Source of the DNA: Coriaria nepalensis
Taxonomy: Eukaryota; Streptophyta; Magnoliopsida; Cucurbitales; Coriariaceae
Length of the DNA: 64,000 bases
Assembly (NCBI GenBank): GCA_027186245.1
Contig: CP114490.1
Location: forward strand, 5,347,001-5,411,000
Reading direction: 5' to 3'
In this document: positions 28,650 to 40,099 of the stretch, one piece after another
Layout: each line of letters starts with the position of its first letter
How positions within the stretch are numbered: position 1 is the stretch's first letter
Translations under genes and position numbers: made by a program
The notes under the pieces: model-generated
The model's input: only the letters and a program-made list of their open reading frames with translations
Told to the model about the DNA's origin: nothing
Databases searched by the model: none

Positions 28650-29501
28650 CATTTGAATGATGTTCAAACGAATCCTATTTTCACACATTAAAACACAAAT
28701 TCCGGGCATAACTTGCTGGTGATCATATAAGGACAGTTGTGTCTTTGTTTCACCTGAAAATCATTTCAATGAGTCTTCTCAAGCCACTAAATCATTCTAA
28801 TGAGATTCGAATGAAATCTATTTTCGCACTTCAAACACAAGTTTCGTGCAAAACATTCTAACGATATTAAAAGCAAACATGTGCTTTTGTTTCACATGAA
28901 ACTCAATTCAGTGAGTCTCCTCAACCCGCTAAATCGTATGAATAAGGTTCGAACGAATTCTATTTTCGCACTTCAAACACAAGTTCGTGCATAACATGCT
29001 AATGATCTTCGAAGGCCATGTGTGCCAAGTTTTCAGTTTAGACTCACTTGAATGTGTCTCTTCAAGACACTAAATTGTTTGAATGATGTTCAAATGAATT
29101 CTATTTTTACACATCAAACACAAATTCCGTGCATAGGTTGATAATGATCATATAAGGACAGTTGTGTCTTTGTTTCACCTGAAAATCATTTCAATGAGTC
29201 TTCTGAAGCCACTAAATCATTCTAATGAGATTCGAATGAATTCTATTTTCGCACTTCAAACACAAGTTTCGTGCATAACATTCTAACGATATTTTAAGGA
29301 AACGTGTGCTTTTGTTTCACATGAAACTCAATACGGTGAGTCTCCTCAAGCCACTAAATCATATGAATAAGGTTCGAAAGAATTCTATTTTCGCACTTAA
29401 AACACAAGTTTCGTGCATAACATGCTAATGATATTTGAAGGACATGTGTGCCTGTTTTTCATCCTACATTCATTTGAATGTGTCTCTTTAAGACACTAAA
29501 C
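28650..29501. repeat. Tandem 852-bp duplication, copy 1 (6 monomers)
   Basis: The block recurs 852 bp to the right with a handful of visible changes. Shared private variants are GTGCAAAACATTC, ATATTAAAAGCAAACATG, CATGTGTGCCAAGTTTTCAG, GCATAGGTTGATAATG, TTTTAAGGAAACG and CAATACGGTGAG. Differences seen include CACTTG/CATTTG near 29,048, GATATTTG/GATCTTTG near 29,430 and TACATTC/TACACTC near 29,465. Confidence 0.88.
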
Positions 29502-30353
29502 CATTTGAATGATGTTCAAACGAATCCTATTTTCACACATTAAAACACAAATTCCGTGCATAACTTGCTAGTGATCATATAAGGACAGTGATGTCTTTGT
29601 TTCACCTGAAAATCATTTCAATGAGTCTTCTCAAGCCACTAAATCATTCTAATGAGATTCGAATGAAATCTATTTTCGCACTTCAAACACAAGTTTCGTG
29701 CAAAACATTCTAACGATATTAAAAGCAAACATGTGCTTTTGTTTCACATGAAACTCAATTCAGTGAGTCTCCTCAACCCGCTAAATCGTATGAATAAGGT
29801 TCGAACGAATTCTATTTTCGCACTTCAAACACAAGTTCGTGCATAACATGCTAATGATCTTCGAAGGCCATGTGTGCCAAGTTTTCAGTTTAGACTCATT
29901 TGAATGTGTCTCTTCAAGACACTAAATTGTTTGAATGATGTTCAAATGAATTCTATTTTTACACATCAAACACAAATTCCGTGCATAGGTTGATAATGAT
30001 CATATAAGGACAGTTGTGTCTTTGTTTCACCTGAAAATCATTTCAATGAGTCTTCTGAAGCCACTAAATCATTCTAATGAGATTCGAATGAATTCTATTT
30101 TCGCACTTCAAACACAAGTTTCGTGCATAACATTCTAACGATATTTTAAGGAAACGTGTGCTTTTGTTTCACATGAAACTCAATACGGTGAGTCTCCTCA
30201 AGCCACTAAATCATATGAATAAGGTTCGAAAGAATTCTATTTTCGCACTTAAAACACAAGTTTCGTGCATAACATGCTAATGATCTTTGAAGGACATGTG
30301 TGCCTGTTTTTCATCCTACACTCATTTGAATGTGTCTCTTTAAGACACTAAAC
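29502..30353. repeat. Tandem 852-bp duplication, copy 2 (6 monomers)
   Basis: This copy follows the previous block in direct orientation. Its limits are approximate, because the flanking trimers share most bases. The match ends before 30,510, where GAATGAATTC replaces GAATGAAATC. Confidence 0.87.
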
Positions 30354-31226
30354 CATTTGAATGATGTTCAAACGAATCCTATTTTCACACATTAAAACAC
30401 AAATTCCGTGCATAACTTGCTAGTGATCATATAAGGACAGTTATGTCTTTGTTTCACCTGAAAATCATTTCAATGAGTCTTCTCAAGCCACTAAATCATT
30501 CTAATGAGATTCGAATGAATTCTATTTTCGCACTTCAAACACAAGTTTCGTGCATAACATTCTAACGATATTTCAAGCAAACGTGTGCTTTTGTTTCACA
30601 TGAAACTCAATACAGTGAGTCTCCTCAACCCACTAAATCATATAAATAAGGTTCGAACGAAGTCTATTTTCGCACTTCAAACACAAGTTTCGTGCATAAC
30701 ATGCTAATGATCTTTGAAGGACATGTGTGCCTGTTTTTCATCTTAGACTCATTTGAATGTGTCTCTTCAAGACACTAAACCATTTGAATGATGTTCAGAT
30801 GAATTCTATTTTCACACATCAAACACAAATTCCGTGCATAACTTGCTAGTGATCATATAAGGACAGTTGGTCCTTTGTTTCACCTGAAAATCATTTCAAT
30901 GAGTCTTCTCAAGCCACTAAATCATTCTAATTAGATTCGAATGAATTCTATTTTCGCACATCAAACACAAGTTTCGTGCATAACATTCTAACGATATTTC
31001 AAGCAAATGTGTGCTTTTGTTCCACATGAAACTTAATTCAGTCAGTCTCCTCAACCCGCTAAATCATATGAATAAGGTTCGAATGAATTCTATTTTCGCA
31101 CTTCAAACACAAGTTTCGTGCATAACACGCTAATGGTCTTTGAAGGACATTTGTGCCTGTTTTTCACTTGAGACTCATTGGAATGTGTCTCTTCAAGACA
31201 CTAAACCATTTGAATGATGTTCAAAT

Positions 31227-31368
31227 GAATTCTATTTTCACACATCAAACACAAATTCCGTGCATAACTTGCTAGTGATCATATAAGGGCAGTTGTTTCT
31301 TTGTTTCACCTGAAAATCATTTCAATGAGTCTTCTCACGCCACTAAATCATTCTAATGAGATTCGAAT
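31227..31368 (+). repeat. Representative A-family monomer (142 bp)
   Basis: This is a typical first member of the trimer. After the shared GAATTCTATTTTC it is marked by CACACATCAAACACAAATTCC, then CTTGCTAGTGATCATATAAG, and by CACCTGAAAATCATTTC in the second half. It ends with the TCATTCTAATGAGATTCG junction into B. Of the three families its opening 40 bases differ most from the other two. A copy lies every 426 bp through most of the window. The strand is given in the orientation in which I describe the family. Confidence 0.93.
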
Positions 31369-31510
31369 GAATTCCATTTTCGCACTTCAAACACAAGTTT
31401 TGTGCATAACATTCTAACGATATTTCAAGCAAACATGTGCTTTTGTTCCACATGAAACTTAATTCAGTGAGTCTCCTCAACCCGCTAAATCATATGAATA
31501 AGGTTCGAAT
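31369..31510 (+). repeat. Representative B-family monomer (142 bp)
   Basis: This is the second member of the trimer. It is recognised by CATTCTAACGATATTTCAAG and CACATGAAACTCAATTCAG, and by CTCCTCAACCCGCTAAATC before the junction ATGAATAAGGTTCGAA. In consensus its first 40 bases are the same as those of C. B is the family that most often duplicates or fuses with its neighbours (13,907; 21,294; hybrids at 17,316, 19,875, 23,562 and 36,481). Confidence 0.93.
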
Positions 31511-31652
31511 GAATTCTATTTTCGCACTTCAAACACAAGTTTCGTGCATAACATGCTAATGATCTTTGAAGGACATTTGTGCCTGTTTTTCACCTTAGAC
31601 ACATTTGAATGTGTCTCTTCAATACACTAAACCATTTAAATGATGTTCAAAT
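31511..31652 (+). repeat. Representative C-family monomer (142 bp)
   Basis: This is the third member of the trimer. It is recognised by CATGCTAATGATCTTTGAAG, GACATGTGTGCCTG or its variants, and CACCTTAGACTCATTTGAATG. It carries the GTGTCT...AGACAC hairpin in most copies and ends in the strong dyad at the C-to-A junction. This particular copy is itself a palindrome variant (GACACATT...AATGTGTC at 31,597) and has one loop change in the hairpin. Confidence 0.92.
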
Positions 31653-34600
31653 GAATTCTATTTTCACACATCAAACACAAATTCCGTGCATAACTTGCTA
31701 GTGATCATATAAGGACAGTTGTTTCATTGTTTCACCTGAAAATCATTTCAATGAGTCCTGTCAAGCCACTAAATCATTCTAATTAGATTCGAATGAATTG
31801 TATTTTCGCACTTCAAACACAAGTTTCGTGCCTAACATTCTAATGATATTTCAAGCAAACGTGTGCTTTTGTTTCACATAAAACTCAATACAGTGAGTCT
31901 CCTCAACCCACTAAATCATATGAATAAGGTTCAAACGAATTCTATTTTCGCACTTCAAACACAAGTTTCGTGCATAACATGCTAATGATCTTTGAAGGAC
32001 ATGTGTGCCTGTTTTTCAGCTTGGACTCATTTGAATGTGTCTCTTCAAGACACTAAACCATTTGAATGATGTTCAAATGAATTCTATTTTCACACATCAA
32101 ACATAAATTCCGTGCATAACTTGCTAGTGATCATAAAAGGGCAGTTGTTTCTTTGTTTCACCTGAAAATCTTTTCAATGAGTCTTCTCAAGCCACTAAAT
32201 CATTCTAATGAGATTCGAATGAATTCTATTTTCGCATTTCAAACACAAGTTTCGTGCATAACATTCTAACGATATTTCAAGCAAACGTGTGCTTTTGTTT
32301 CACATGAAACTCAAGTCAGTGTGTCTCCTCAACCCGCTAAATCATATGAATAAGGTTCGAACGAATTCTATTTTCGCACTTCAAACACAAGTTTCGTGCA
32401 TAACATGCTAATGATCTTTGAAGGACATGTGTGCCTGTTTTTCACCTTAGACTCATCTGAATGTGTCTCTTCAAGACACTAAACCATTTGAATGATGTTC
32501 AGATGAATTCTATTTTCACACATCAAACACAAATTCCGTGCATAACTTGCTAGTGATCATATAATGACAGTTGTTCCTTTGTTTCACCTGAAAATCATTT
32601 CAATGAGTCTTCTCAAGGCACTAAACCATTCTAATTAGATTCGAATGAATTATGTTTTCGCACTTCAAACACAAGTTTCGTGCATAACATTCTAACGGTA
32701 TTTCAAGCAAACGTGTGCTTTTTGTTCCACATGAAACCTAATTCAGTCAGTCTCCTCAACCCGCTAAATCATATGAATAAGGTTCGAACGAATTCTATTT
32801 TCGCACTTCAAACACAAGTTTCGTGCATAACACGCTAATGATCTTTGAAGGACATTTGTGCCTGTTTTTCACCTGAGACTCATTTAAATGTGTCTCTTCA
32901 AGACACAAAACCATTTGAATGATGTTCAAATGAATTCTATTTTCACACATCAAACACAAATTCCGTGCATAACTTGCTAGTGATCATGTAAGGGCAGTTG
33001 TGTCTTTGTTTCACCTGAAAATCTTTTCAATGAGTCTTCTCAAGCCACTAAATCATTTTAATGAGATTCGAATGAATTCTATTTTCGCACTTCAAACACA
33101 AGCTTCGTGCATAACATTCCAACGATATTTCAAGCAAACGTGTGCTTTTGTTTCACATGAAACTCAAGTCAGTGTGTCTCCTCAACCCGCTAAATCATAT
33201 GAATAAGGTTCGAACGAATTCTATTTTCGCACTTCAAACACAAGTTTCGTGCATAACATGCTAATGATCTTTGAAGGACATGTGTGCCTGTTTTTCAGCT
33301 TGGACTCATTTGAATGTGTCTCTTCAAGACACTAAACCATTTGAATGATGTTCAAATGAATTCTATTTTCACACATCAAAAACAAATTCCGTGCATAACT
33401 TGCTAGCTATCATATAAGGACAGTTGTGTCTTCGTTTAACCTGAAAATCTTTTCTATGAGTCTTGTCAAGCCACTAAATCATTCTAATGAGATTCGAATG
33501 AATTCTATTTTCGCACTTCAAACACAAGTTTCGTGCATAACATTCCAACGATATTTGAGGCAAACGTGTGCTTTTGTTTCACATGAAACTCAATCCAGTG
33601 AGTCTCCTCAACCCGCTAAATTATATGAGTAAGGTTCAAACGAATTCTCTTTTCACACTTCAAACACAAGTTCGTGCATAACATGCTAATGATCTTCGAA
33701 GGACATGAGTGCCTGGTTTTCAGTTTAGACTCATTTGAATGTGTCTCTTCAAGACACTAAACTGTTTGAATGATGTTCAAATGAATTCGATTTTCACACA
33801 TCAAACACAAATTCCCCGCATAAGTTGCTAATGATCATATAAGGACAGTTGTGTCTTTGTTTCACCTGAAAATCATTTCAATGAGTCTTCTCAAGCCAAT
33901 AAATCATTCTAATGAGATTCGAATGAATTCTATTTTCGCACTTCAAACACAAGTTTCGTGCATAACATTCTAACGATATTTTAAGGAAACGTGTGCTTTT
34001 GTTTCACATGAAACTCAATACAGTGAGTCTCCTCAAGCCACTAAATCATATGAATAAGGTTCGAACGAATTCTATTTTCGCACTTCAAACACAAGTTTCG
34101 TGCATAACATGCTAATGATCTTTGAAGGACATGTGTGCCTGTTTTTCATCCTACACTCATTTTAATGTGTCTCTTTAAGACACTAAACCATTTGAATGAT
34201 GTTCAAACGAATCCTATTTTCACACATTAAAACACAAATTCCGTGCATAACTTGCTAGTGATCAAATAAGGACAGTTGTGTCTTTGTTTCACCTGAAAAT
34301 CATGTCAATGAGTCTTCTCAAGCCCCTAAATCATTATAATGAGATTCGAATGAAATCTATTTTCGCACTTCGAACACAAGTTTCGTGCATAACATTCTAA
34401 CGATATTAAAAGCAAACGTGTGCTTTTGTTTCACATGAAACTCAATTCAGTGAGTCTCCTCAACCCGCTAAATCGTATGAACAAGGTTCGAATGAATTCT
34501 ATTTTCGCACTTCAAACAAAAGTTTCGTGCATAACATGCTAATGATCTTTGAAGGACATGTGTGCCTGTTTTTCATCTTAGACTCATTTAAATGTGTCTC

Positions 34601-36338
34601 TTCAAGACACAAAACCATTTGAATGATGTTCAAATGAATTATTTTTTCACACATCAAACACAAATTCCGTGCATAAGTTGCTAATGATCATATAAGGACA
34701 GTTGTGTCTTTGTTTCACCTGAAAATCATTTCAATGAGTCTTCTCAAGCCACTAAATCATTCTAATGAGATTCGAATGAAATCTATTTTCGCACTTCGAA
34801 CACAAGTTTCGTGCATAACATTCTAACGATATTAAAAGCAAACGTTTGCTTTTGTTTCACATGAAACTCAATTCAGTGAGTCTCCTCAACCCGCTAAATC
34901 GTATGAATAAGGTTCGAATGAATTCTATTTTCGCACTTCAAACACAAGTTCGTGCATAACATGCTAATTATCTTCGAAGGACATGTGTGCCTGGTTTTCA
35001 GTTTAGACTCATTTGAATGTGTCTCTTCAAGACACTAAACTGTTTGAATGATGTTCAAATGAATTCTATTTTCACACATCAAACACAAATTCCGTGCATA
35101 AGTTGCTAATGATCATATAAGGACAGTTGTGTCTTTGGTTCACCTGAAAATCATTTCAATGAGTCTTCTCAAGCCACTAAATCATTCTAATGAGATTCGA
35201 ATGAATTCTATTTTCGCACTTCAAACAGAAGTTTCGTGCATAACATTCGAACGATATTTTAAGGAAACGTGTGCTTTTGTTTCACATGAAACTCAATACA
35301 GTGAGTCTCCTCAAGCCACTAAATCATATGAATAAGGTTCGAACGAATTCTATTTTCGCACATCAAACACAAGTTTGGTGCATAACATGCTAATGATCTT
35401 TGAAGGACATGTGTGCCTGTTTTTCATCCTACACTCATTTGAATGTGTCTCTTTAAGACACTAAACCATTTGAATGATGTTTAAACGAATCCTATTTTCA
35501 CACATTAAAACACAAATTCCGTGCATAACTTGCTAGTGATCATATAAGGACAGTTGTGTCTTTGTTTCACCTGAAAATCATTTCAATGAGTCTTCTCAAG
35601 CCACTAAATCATTCTAATGAGATTCGAATGAATTCTATTTTCGCACTTCAAACACAAGTTTCGTGCATAACATTCTAACGATATTTTAAGGAAACGTGTG
35701 CTTTTGTTTCACATGAAACTCAATACAGTGAGTCTCCTCAAGCCACTAAATCATATGAATAAGGTTCGAACGAATTCTATTTTCGCACTTCAAACACAAG
35801 TTTCGTGCATAACATGCTAATGATCTTTGAAGGACATGTGTGCCTGTTTTTCATCCTACACTCATTTGAATGTGTCTCTTCAAGACACAAAACCATTGGA
35901 ATGATATTCAAATGAATTCTATTTTCACACATCAAACACAAATTCCGGGCATAACTCGCTAGTGATCATATAAGGGCAGTTGTGTCTTTGTTTCACCTGA
36001 AAATCATTTCAATGAGTCTTCTCAACCCATTAAATCATTCTAATGAGATTCGAATGAATTCTATTTTCGCACTTCAAACACAAGTTTCGTGCAAAACATT
36101 CCAACGATATTTCAAGCAAACGTGTGCTTTTGTTTCACATGAAACTCAATTCAGTGTGTCTCCTCAACCCGCTAAATTATATGATCAAGGTTCGAACGAA
36201 TTCTATTTTCGCACTTCAAACACAAGTTCGTGCATAACATGCTAATGATCTTCGAAGGACATGTGTGCCTGGTTTTCAGTTTAGACTCATTTGAATGTGT
36301 CTCGTCAAGACACTCAACTGTTTGAATGATGTTGAAAT

Positions 36339-37047
36339 GAATTCTATTTTCACACATCAAACACAAATTCCATGCATAACTTGCTAGTGATCATATAAGG
36401 ATAGTTGTGTCTTTGTTTCACCAGAAAATCATTTCAATGAGTCTTCTCAAGCCACTAAATCATTCTAATGAGATTCGAATGAAATCTATTTTCGCACTTC
36501 AAACACAAGTTTCGTGCATAATATGCTAATGATCTTTGAAGGACATGTGTGCTTCATTTTCACTTTAGACTCATTTGAATGTGTCTCTTCAAAACACCAA
36601 ACCAATTGAATGAGGTCCAAACGATTTCTATTTTCACACATCAAACACAACTTCCGTGCATAACTTGCTAGTGATCATATAAGGACAGTTGTGTGTTTGT
36701 TTCACCTGAAAATCATTTCAATGAGTCTTCTCAAGCCAATAAATTATTCTAATGAGATTCGAATGAATTCTATTTTCGCACTTCAAACACAAGTTTCGTG
36801 CATAACATTCTAACGATATTTGAAGCAAACGTGTGCTTTTGTTTCACATGAAACTCAATTCAGTGAGTCTCCCCAAGCCACTAAATGATATGATCAAGGT
36901 TCGAACGAATTCTATTTTCGCACTTCAAACACAAGTTCGTGCATAACATGCTAATGATCTTCGAAGGACATGTGTGCCTGGTTTTCAGTTTAGACTCATT
37001 TGAATGTGTCTCTTCAAGACACTAAACTATTTGAATGATGTTGAAAT
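36339..37047. repeat. 5-monomer HOR variant, copy 1 (709 bp)
   Basis: Monomer starts at 36,339 (A), 36,481 (B/C fusion), 36,623 (A), 36,765 (B) and 36,907 (C) give the order A-(B/C)-A-B-C. One trimer has thus become a dimer. The 709 bp includes the 1-bp deletion AAGTTCGTG in the C monomer. Shared marks with copy 2 are GGATAGTTGTGTC, CACCAGAAAATC, ATAATATGCTAATG, CTTCATTTTCACTTTAG and TTCAAAACACCAAACC. Confidence 0.9.
36481..36622 (+). repeat. B/C fusion monomer
   Basis: It follows an A-to-B type junction (CATTCTAATGAGATTCGAATG) but from ATAATATGCTAATGATCTTTG onward is C, including the TTAGACTCATTTG and C-to-A junction. Because B and C are alike in their first 40 bases, the exchange could lie anywhere there. 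The net effect is deletion of exactly one monomer (142 bp). The same fusion is at 37,190-37,331. Confidence 0.88.
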
Positions 37048-37757
37048 GAATTCAATTTTCACACATCAAACACAAATTCCATGCATAACTTGCTAGTGAT
37101 CATATAAGGATAGTTGTGTCTTTGTTTCACCAGAAAATCATTTCAATGAGTCTTCTCAAGCCACTAAATCATTCTAATGAGATTCGAATGAAATCTATTT
37201 TCGCACTTCAAACACAAGTTTCGTGCATAATATGCTAATGATCTTTGAAGGACATGTATGCTTCATTTTCACTTTAGACTCATTTGAATGTGTCTCTTCA
37301 AAACACCAAACCATTTGAATGAGGTTCAAACGAATTCTATTTTCACACATCAAACACAACTTCCGTGCATAACTTGCTAGTGATCATATAAGGACAGTTG
37401 TGTCTTTGTTTCACCTGAAAATCATTTCAATGAGTCTTCTCAAGCCACTAAATTATTCTAATGAGATTCGAATGAATTCTATTTTCGCACTTCAAACACA
37501 AGTTTCGTGCATAACATTCTAACGATATTTGAAGCAAACGTGTGCTTTTGTTTCACATGAAACTCAATTCAGTGAGTCTCCCCAAGCCACTAAATGATAT
37601 GATCAAGGTTCGAACGAATTCTATTTTCGCACTTCGAACAGAAGTTTCGTGCATAACATGGTAATGAACTTTGAAGGACATGTGTGTTTGTTTTTCACCT
37701 TAGACTCATTTGAATGTCTCTCTTCAAGAGGCCAAACCATTTGAATGATGTTCAAAC
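37048..37757. repeat. 5-monomer HOR variant, copy 2 (710 bp)
   Basis: Monomer starts at 37,048, 37,190, 37,332, 37,474 and 37,616 repeat the A-(B/C)-A-B-C order. The last C monomer differs from that of copy 1 (CTTCGAACAGAAG, GGTAATGAACTTTG), so the duplication junction probably lies near 37,630. After 37,758 the normal trimer resumes. Confidence 0.88.
37190..37331 (+). repeat. B/C fusion monomer, second copy
   Basis: This has the same structure as the fusion at 36,481, with a few base changes (GACATGTATGCTTC, TTGAATGAGGTTCAAACG). Its duplication along with its neighbours shows the deletion happened before the 709-bp copy event. Confidence 0.87.
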
Positions 37758-40099
37758 GAATTCTATTTTCACACATCAAACACAAATTCCGTGCATAACT
37801 TGCTAGTGATCATATAAGGACAGTTGTGTCTTTGTTTCGCGTGAAAATCATTTCAATGAGTCTTCTCAAGCCACTAAATCATTCTAATGAGATTCGAATG
37901 AATTCTATTTTCGCACTTCAAACACAAGTTTCGTGCATAACATTCTAACGATATTTCGAGCAAACGTGTGCTTTTGTTTCACATGAAACTCAGTTCAGAG
38001 AGTCTCCTCAAGCCACTAAATGATATGAATAAGGTTCGAATGAATTCTATTTTCGCACTTCAAACACAAGTTCGTGGATAACATGCTAATGATCTTTGAA
38101 GGACATGTGTGCCTGTTTTTCAGCTTAGACTCATTTGAATGTGTCTCTTCAAGGCACGAAACCATTTGAATGATGTTCAAATGAATTCTATTTTCACACA
38201 TCAAACACAAATTCCGTGCATAACTTACTAGCTATCATATAAGGACAGTTGTGTCATCGTTTAACCTGAAAATCTTTTCAATGAGTCTTCTCAAGCCACT
38301 AAATCATTCTAATGAGATTCGAATGAATTCTATTTTCGCACTTCAAACACAAGTTTCGTGCATAACATTCTAACGATATTTCAAGCAAACGTGCTTTTGT
38401 TTCACATGAAACTCAATTCAGTGAGTCTCCTCAACCTACTAAATCATATGAATAAGGTTCGAACGAAGTCTATTTTCGCACTTCAAACACAAGTTTCGTG
38501 CATAACATGCTAATGATCTTTGAAGGACATGTGTGCTTGTTTTTCATCTTACACTCATTTGAATGTGTCTCTTCAAGACACCAAACCATTTGAATGATGT
38601 TCAAACGAATTCTATTTTCACACATGAAACCCAAATTCCGTGCATAAGTTGCTAGTGATCATATAAGGATAGTTGTGTCTTTGTTTCACCTGAAAATCAT
38701 TTCAATGAGTCTTCTCAAGCCACTAAATCATTCAAATGAGATTCGAATGAAATCTATTTTCGCACTTCAAACACAAGTTTCATGCATAACATTCAAATGA
38801 TATTTCAAGCAAACTTATGTTTTTGTTTCACATGAAACTCAATTCAGTTAGTCTCCTCAAGCAACTAAATCATATGATCAAGGCTCGAACGAATTCTATT
38901 TTCGCACTTCAAGCAGAAGTTTCATGCATAACATGCTAGTGATCTTTCAAGGACATGTGTGCTTGTTTTTCAGCTTAGACTCATTTGAATGTGTCTCTTC
39001 AAGACACTAAACCATTTGAATGATGTTAAAATGAATTCTATTTTCACACATAAAACACATATTTCGTGCATAACTTGCTAGTGATCATATAAGGACAGTT
39101 GTGTCTTTGTTTCACCTGAAAATCATTTCAATGAGTCTTCTCAAGCCACTAAAGAATTCTAATGAGATTCGCATGAATTCTATTTTCGCCCTTCAAACAC
39201 AAGTTCGTGCATAACATATAGATGATATTTCAAGCAAACGTGTGTTTTTGTTTCCCATGAAACTTAATTCAGTCAGTCTCCTCAAGCAACTAAATCATAT
39301 GATCAAGGTTCGAACAAATTCTATTTTCGCACTTCAAACACAAGTTTCGTGTATAACAAGCTAATGATCTTTGAAGAACATCTGTGCGTTTTTTTCACCT
39401 TAGACTCATTTGAATGTGTCTCTTCAAGACACTAAACCATTTCAATGATGTTCAAACGAATCCTATTTTCACTCATCAAACACAAATTCCGTGCATGACT
39501 TGCTTGTGATCATATAAGGACAGTTGTGTCTTTGTTTCAGCTGAAAATTATTTCTATGAGTCTTCTCAAGCCACTAAATCATTCAAATGAGATTCGAATG
39601 AATTATATTTTCGCACTTCAAACACAAGTTTCGTGCATAACATTCTAATGATATTTCAAGCAAACGTGTGCTTTTGTTTCAGATGAAACTCAATTCAGTG
39701 AGTCTCCGCAAGCCACTCAATCATATGATCAAGGTTCGAACGAATTCTATTTTCGCACTTCAAACACAAGTTTCATGCATAACATGCTAATGATCTTTGA
39801 AGGAAATGTGTGCCTGTTTTTCACCTTAGACTCATTTTAATGTGTCTCTTCAAGACACTAAACCATTTGACTGATGTTCAAATGAATTCTATTTTCACAC
39901 ATCAAGCACAAATTCTGTGCATAACTTGCTAGTGATCATATAAGGACAGTTGTGTCTTTGTTTCACCTGAAAATCATTTCAATGAGTCTTCGCTAGCTAC
40001 TAAATCATTCTAATGAAATTCGAATGAAATCTATTTTTGCACTTCAAACACAAGTTTCGTGCGTAACATATATAGATGATATTTCAAGCAAACGTGTGC

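Larger units (their letters stand above)
19392..31616. other. Seven C monomers with an added 20-bp palindrome
   Basis: In these copies the usual TAGACTCATTTG has become TAGACACATTTG. That gives perfect 9-bp arms AGACACATT and AATGTGTCT around TG. Sites are 19,392-19,411, 19,819-19,838, 21,097-21,116, 24,358-24,377, 24,783-24,802, 26,914-26,933 and 31,597-31,616. In six of the seven the next hairpin loop is also changed (CTCATCAAG for CTCTTCAAG), so they form one sub-lineage, with the last as an outlier. Confidence 0.9.
26400..38100. repeat. Second 852-bp organisation, marked by a C variant with a 1-bp deletion
   Basis: Alternate C monomers carry AAGTTCGTGCATAAC (one T fewer than AAGTTTCGTG), CTTCGAAGG and GTTTTCAGTTTAGACTC. 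GGTTTTCAG or its variant falls near 26,474, 27,324, 28,176, 29,029, 29,881, 33,716, 34,992, 36,270 and 36,980. The first five are about 852 apart and the later ones are mostly other multiples of 142. The other trimer in the pair often carries CACATTAAAACACAAATTCC in A (28,688; 29,540; 30,392; 34,228; 35,505). The marks differ from those of domain I, so this doubling arose separately. From about 30.4 to 33.4 kb plain trimers intervene. Confidence 0.8.
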
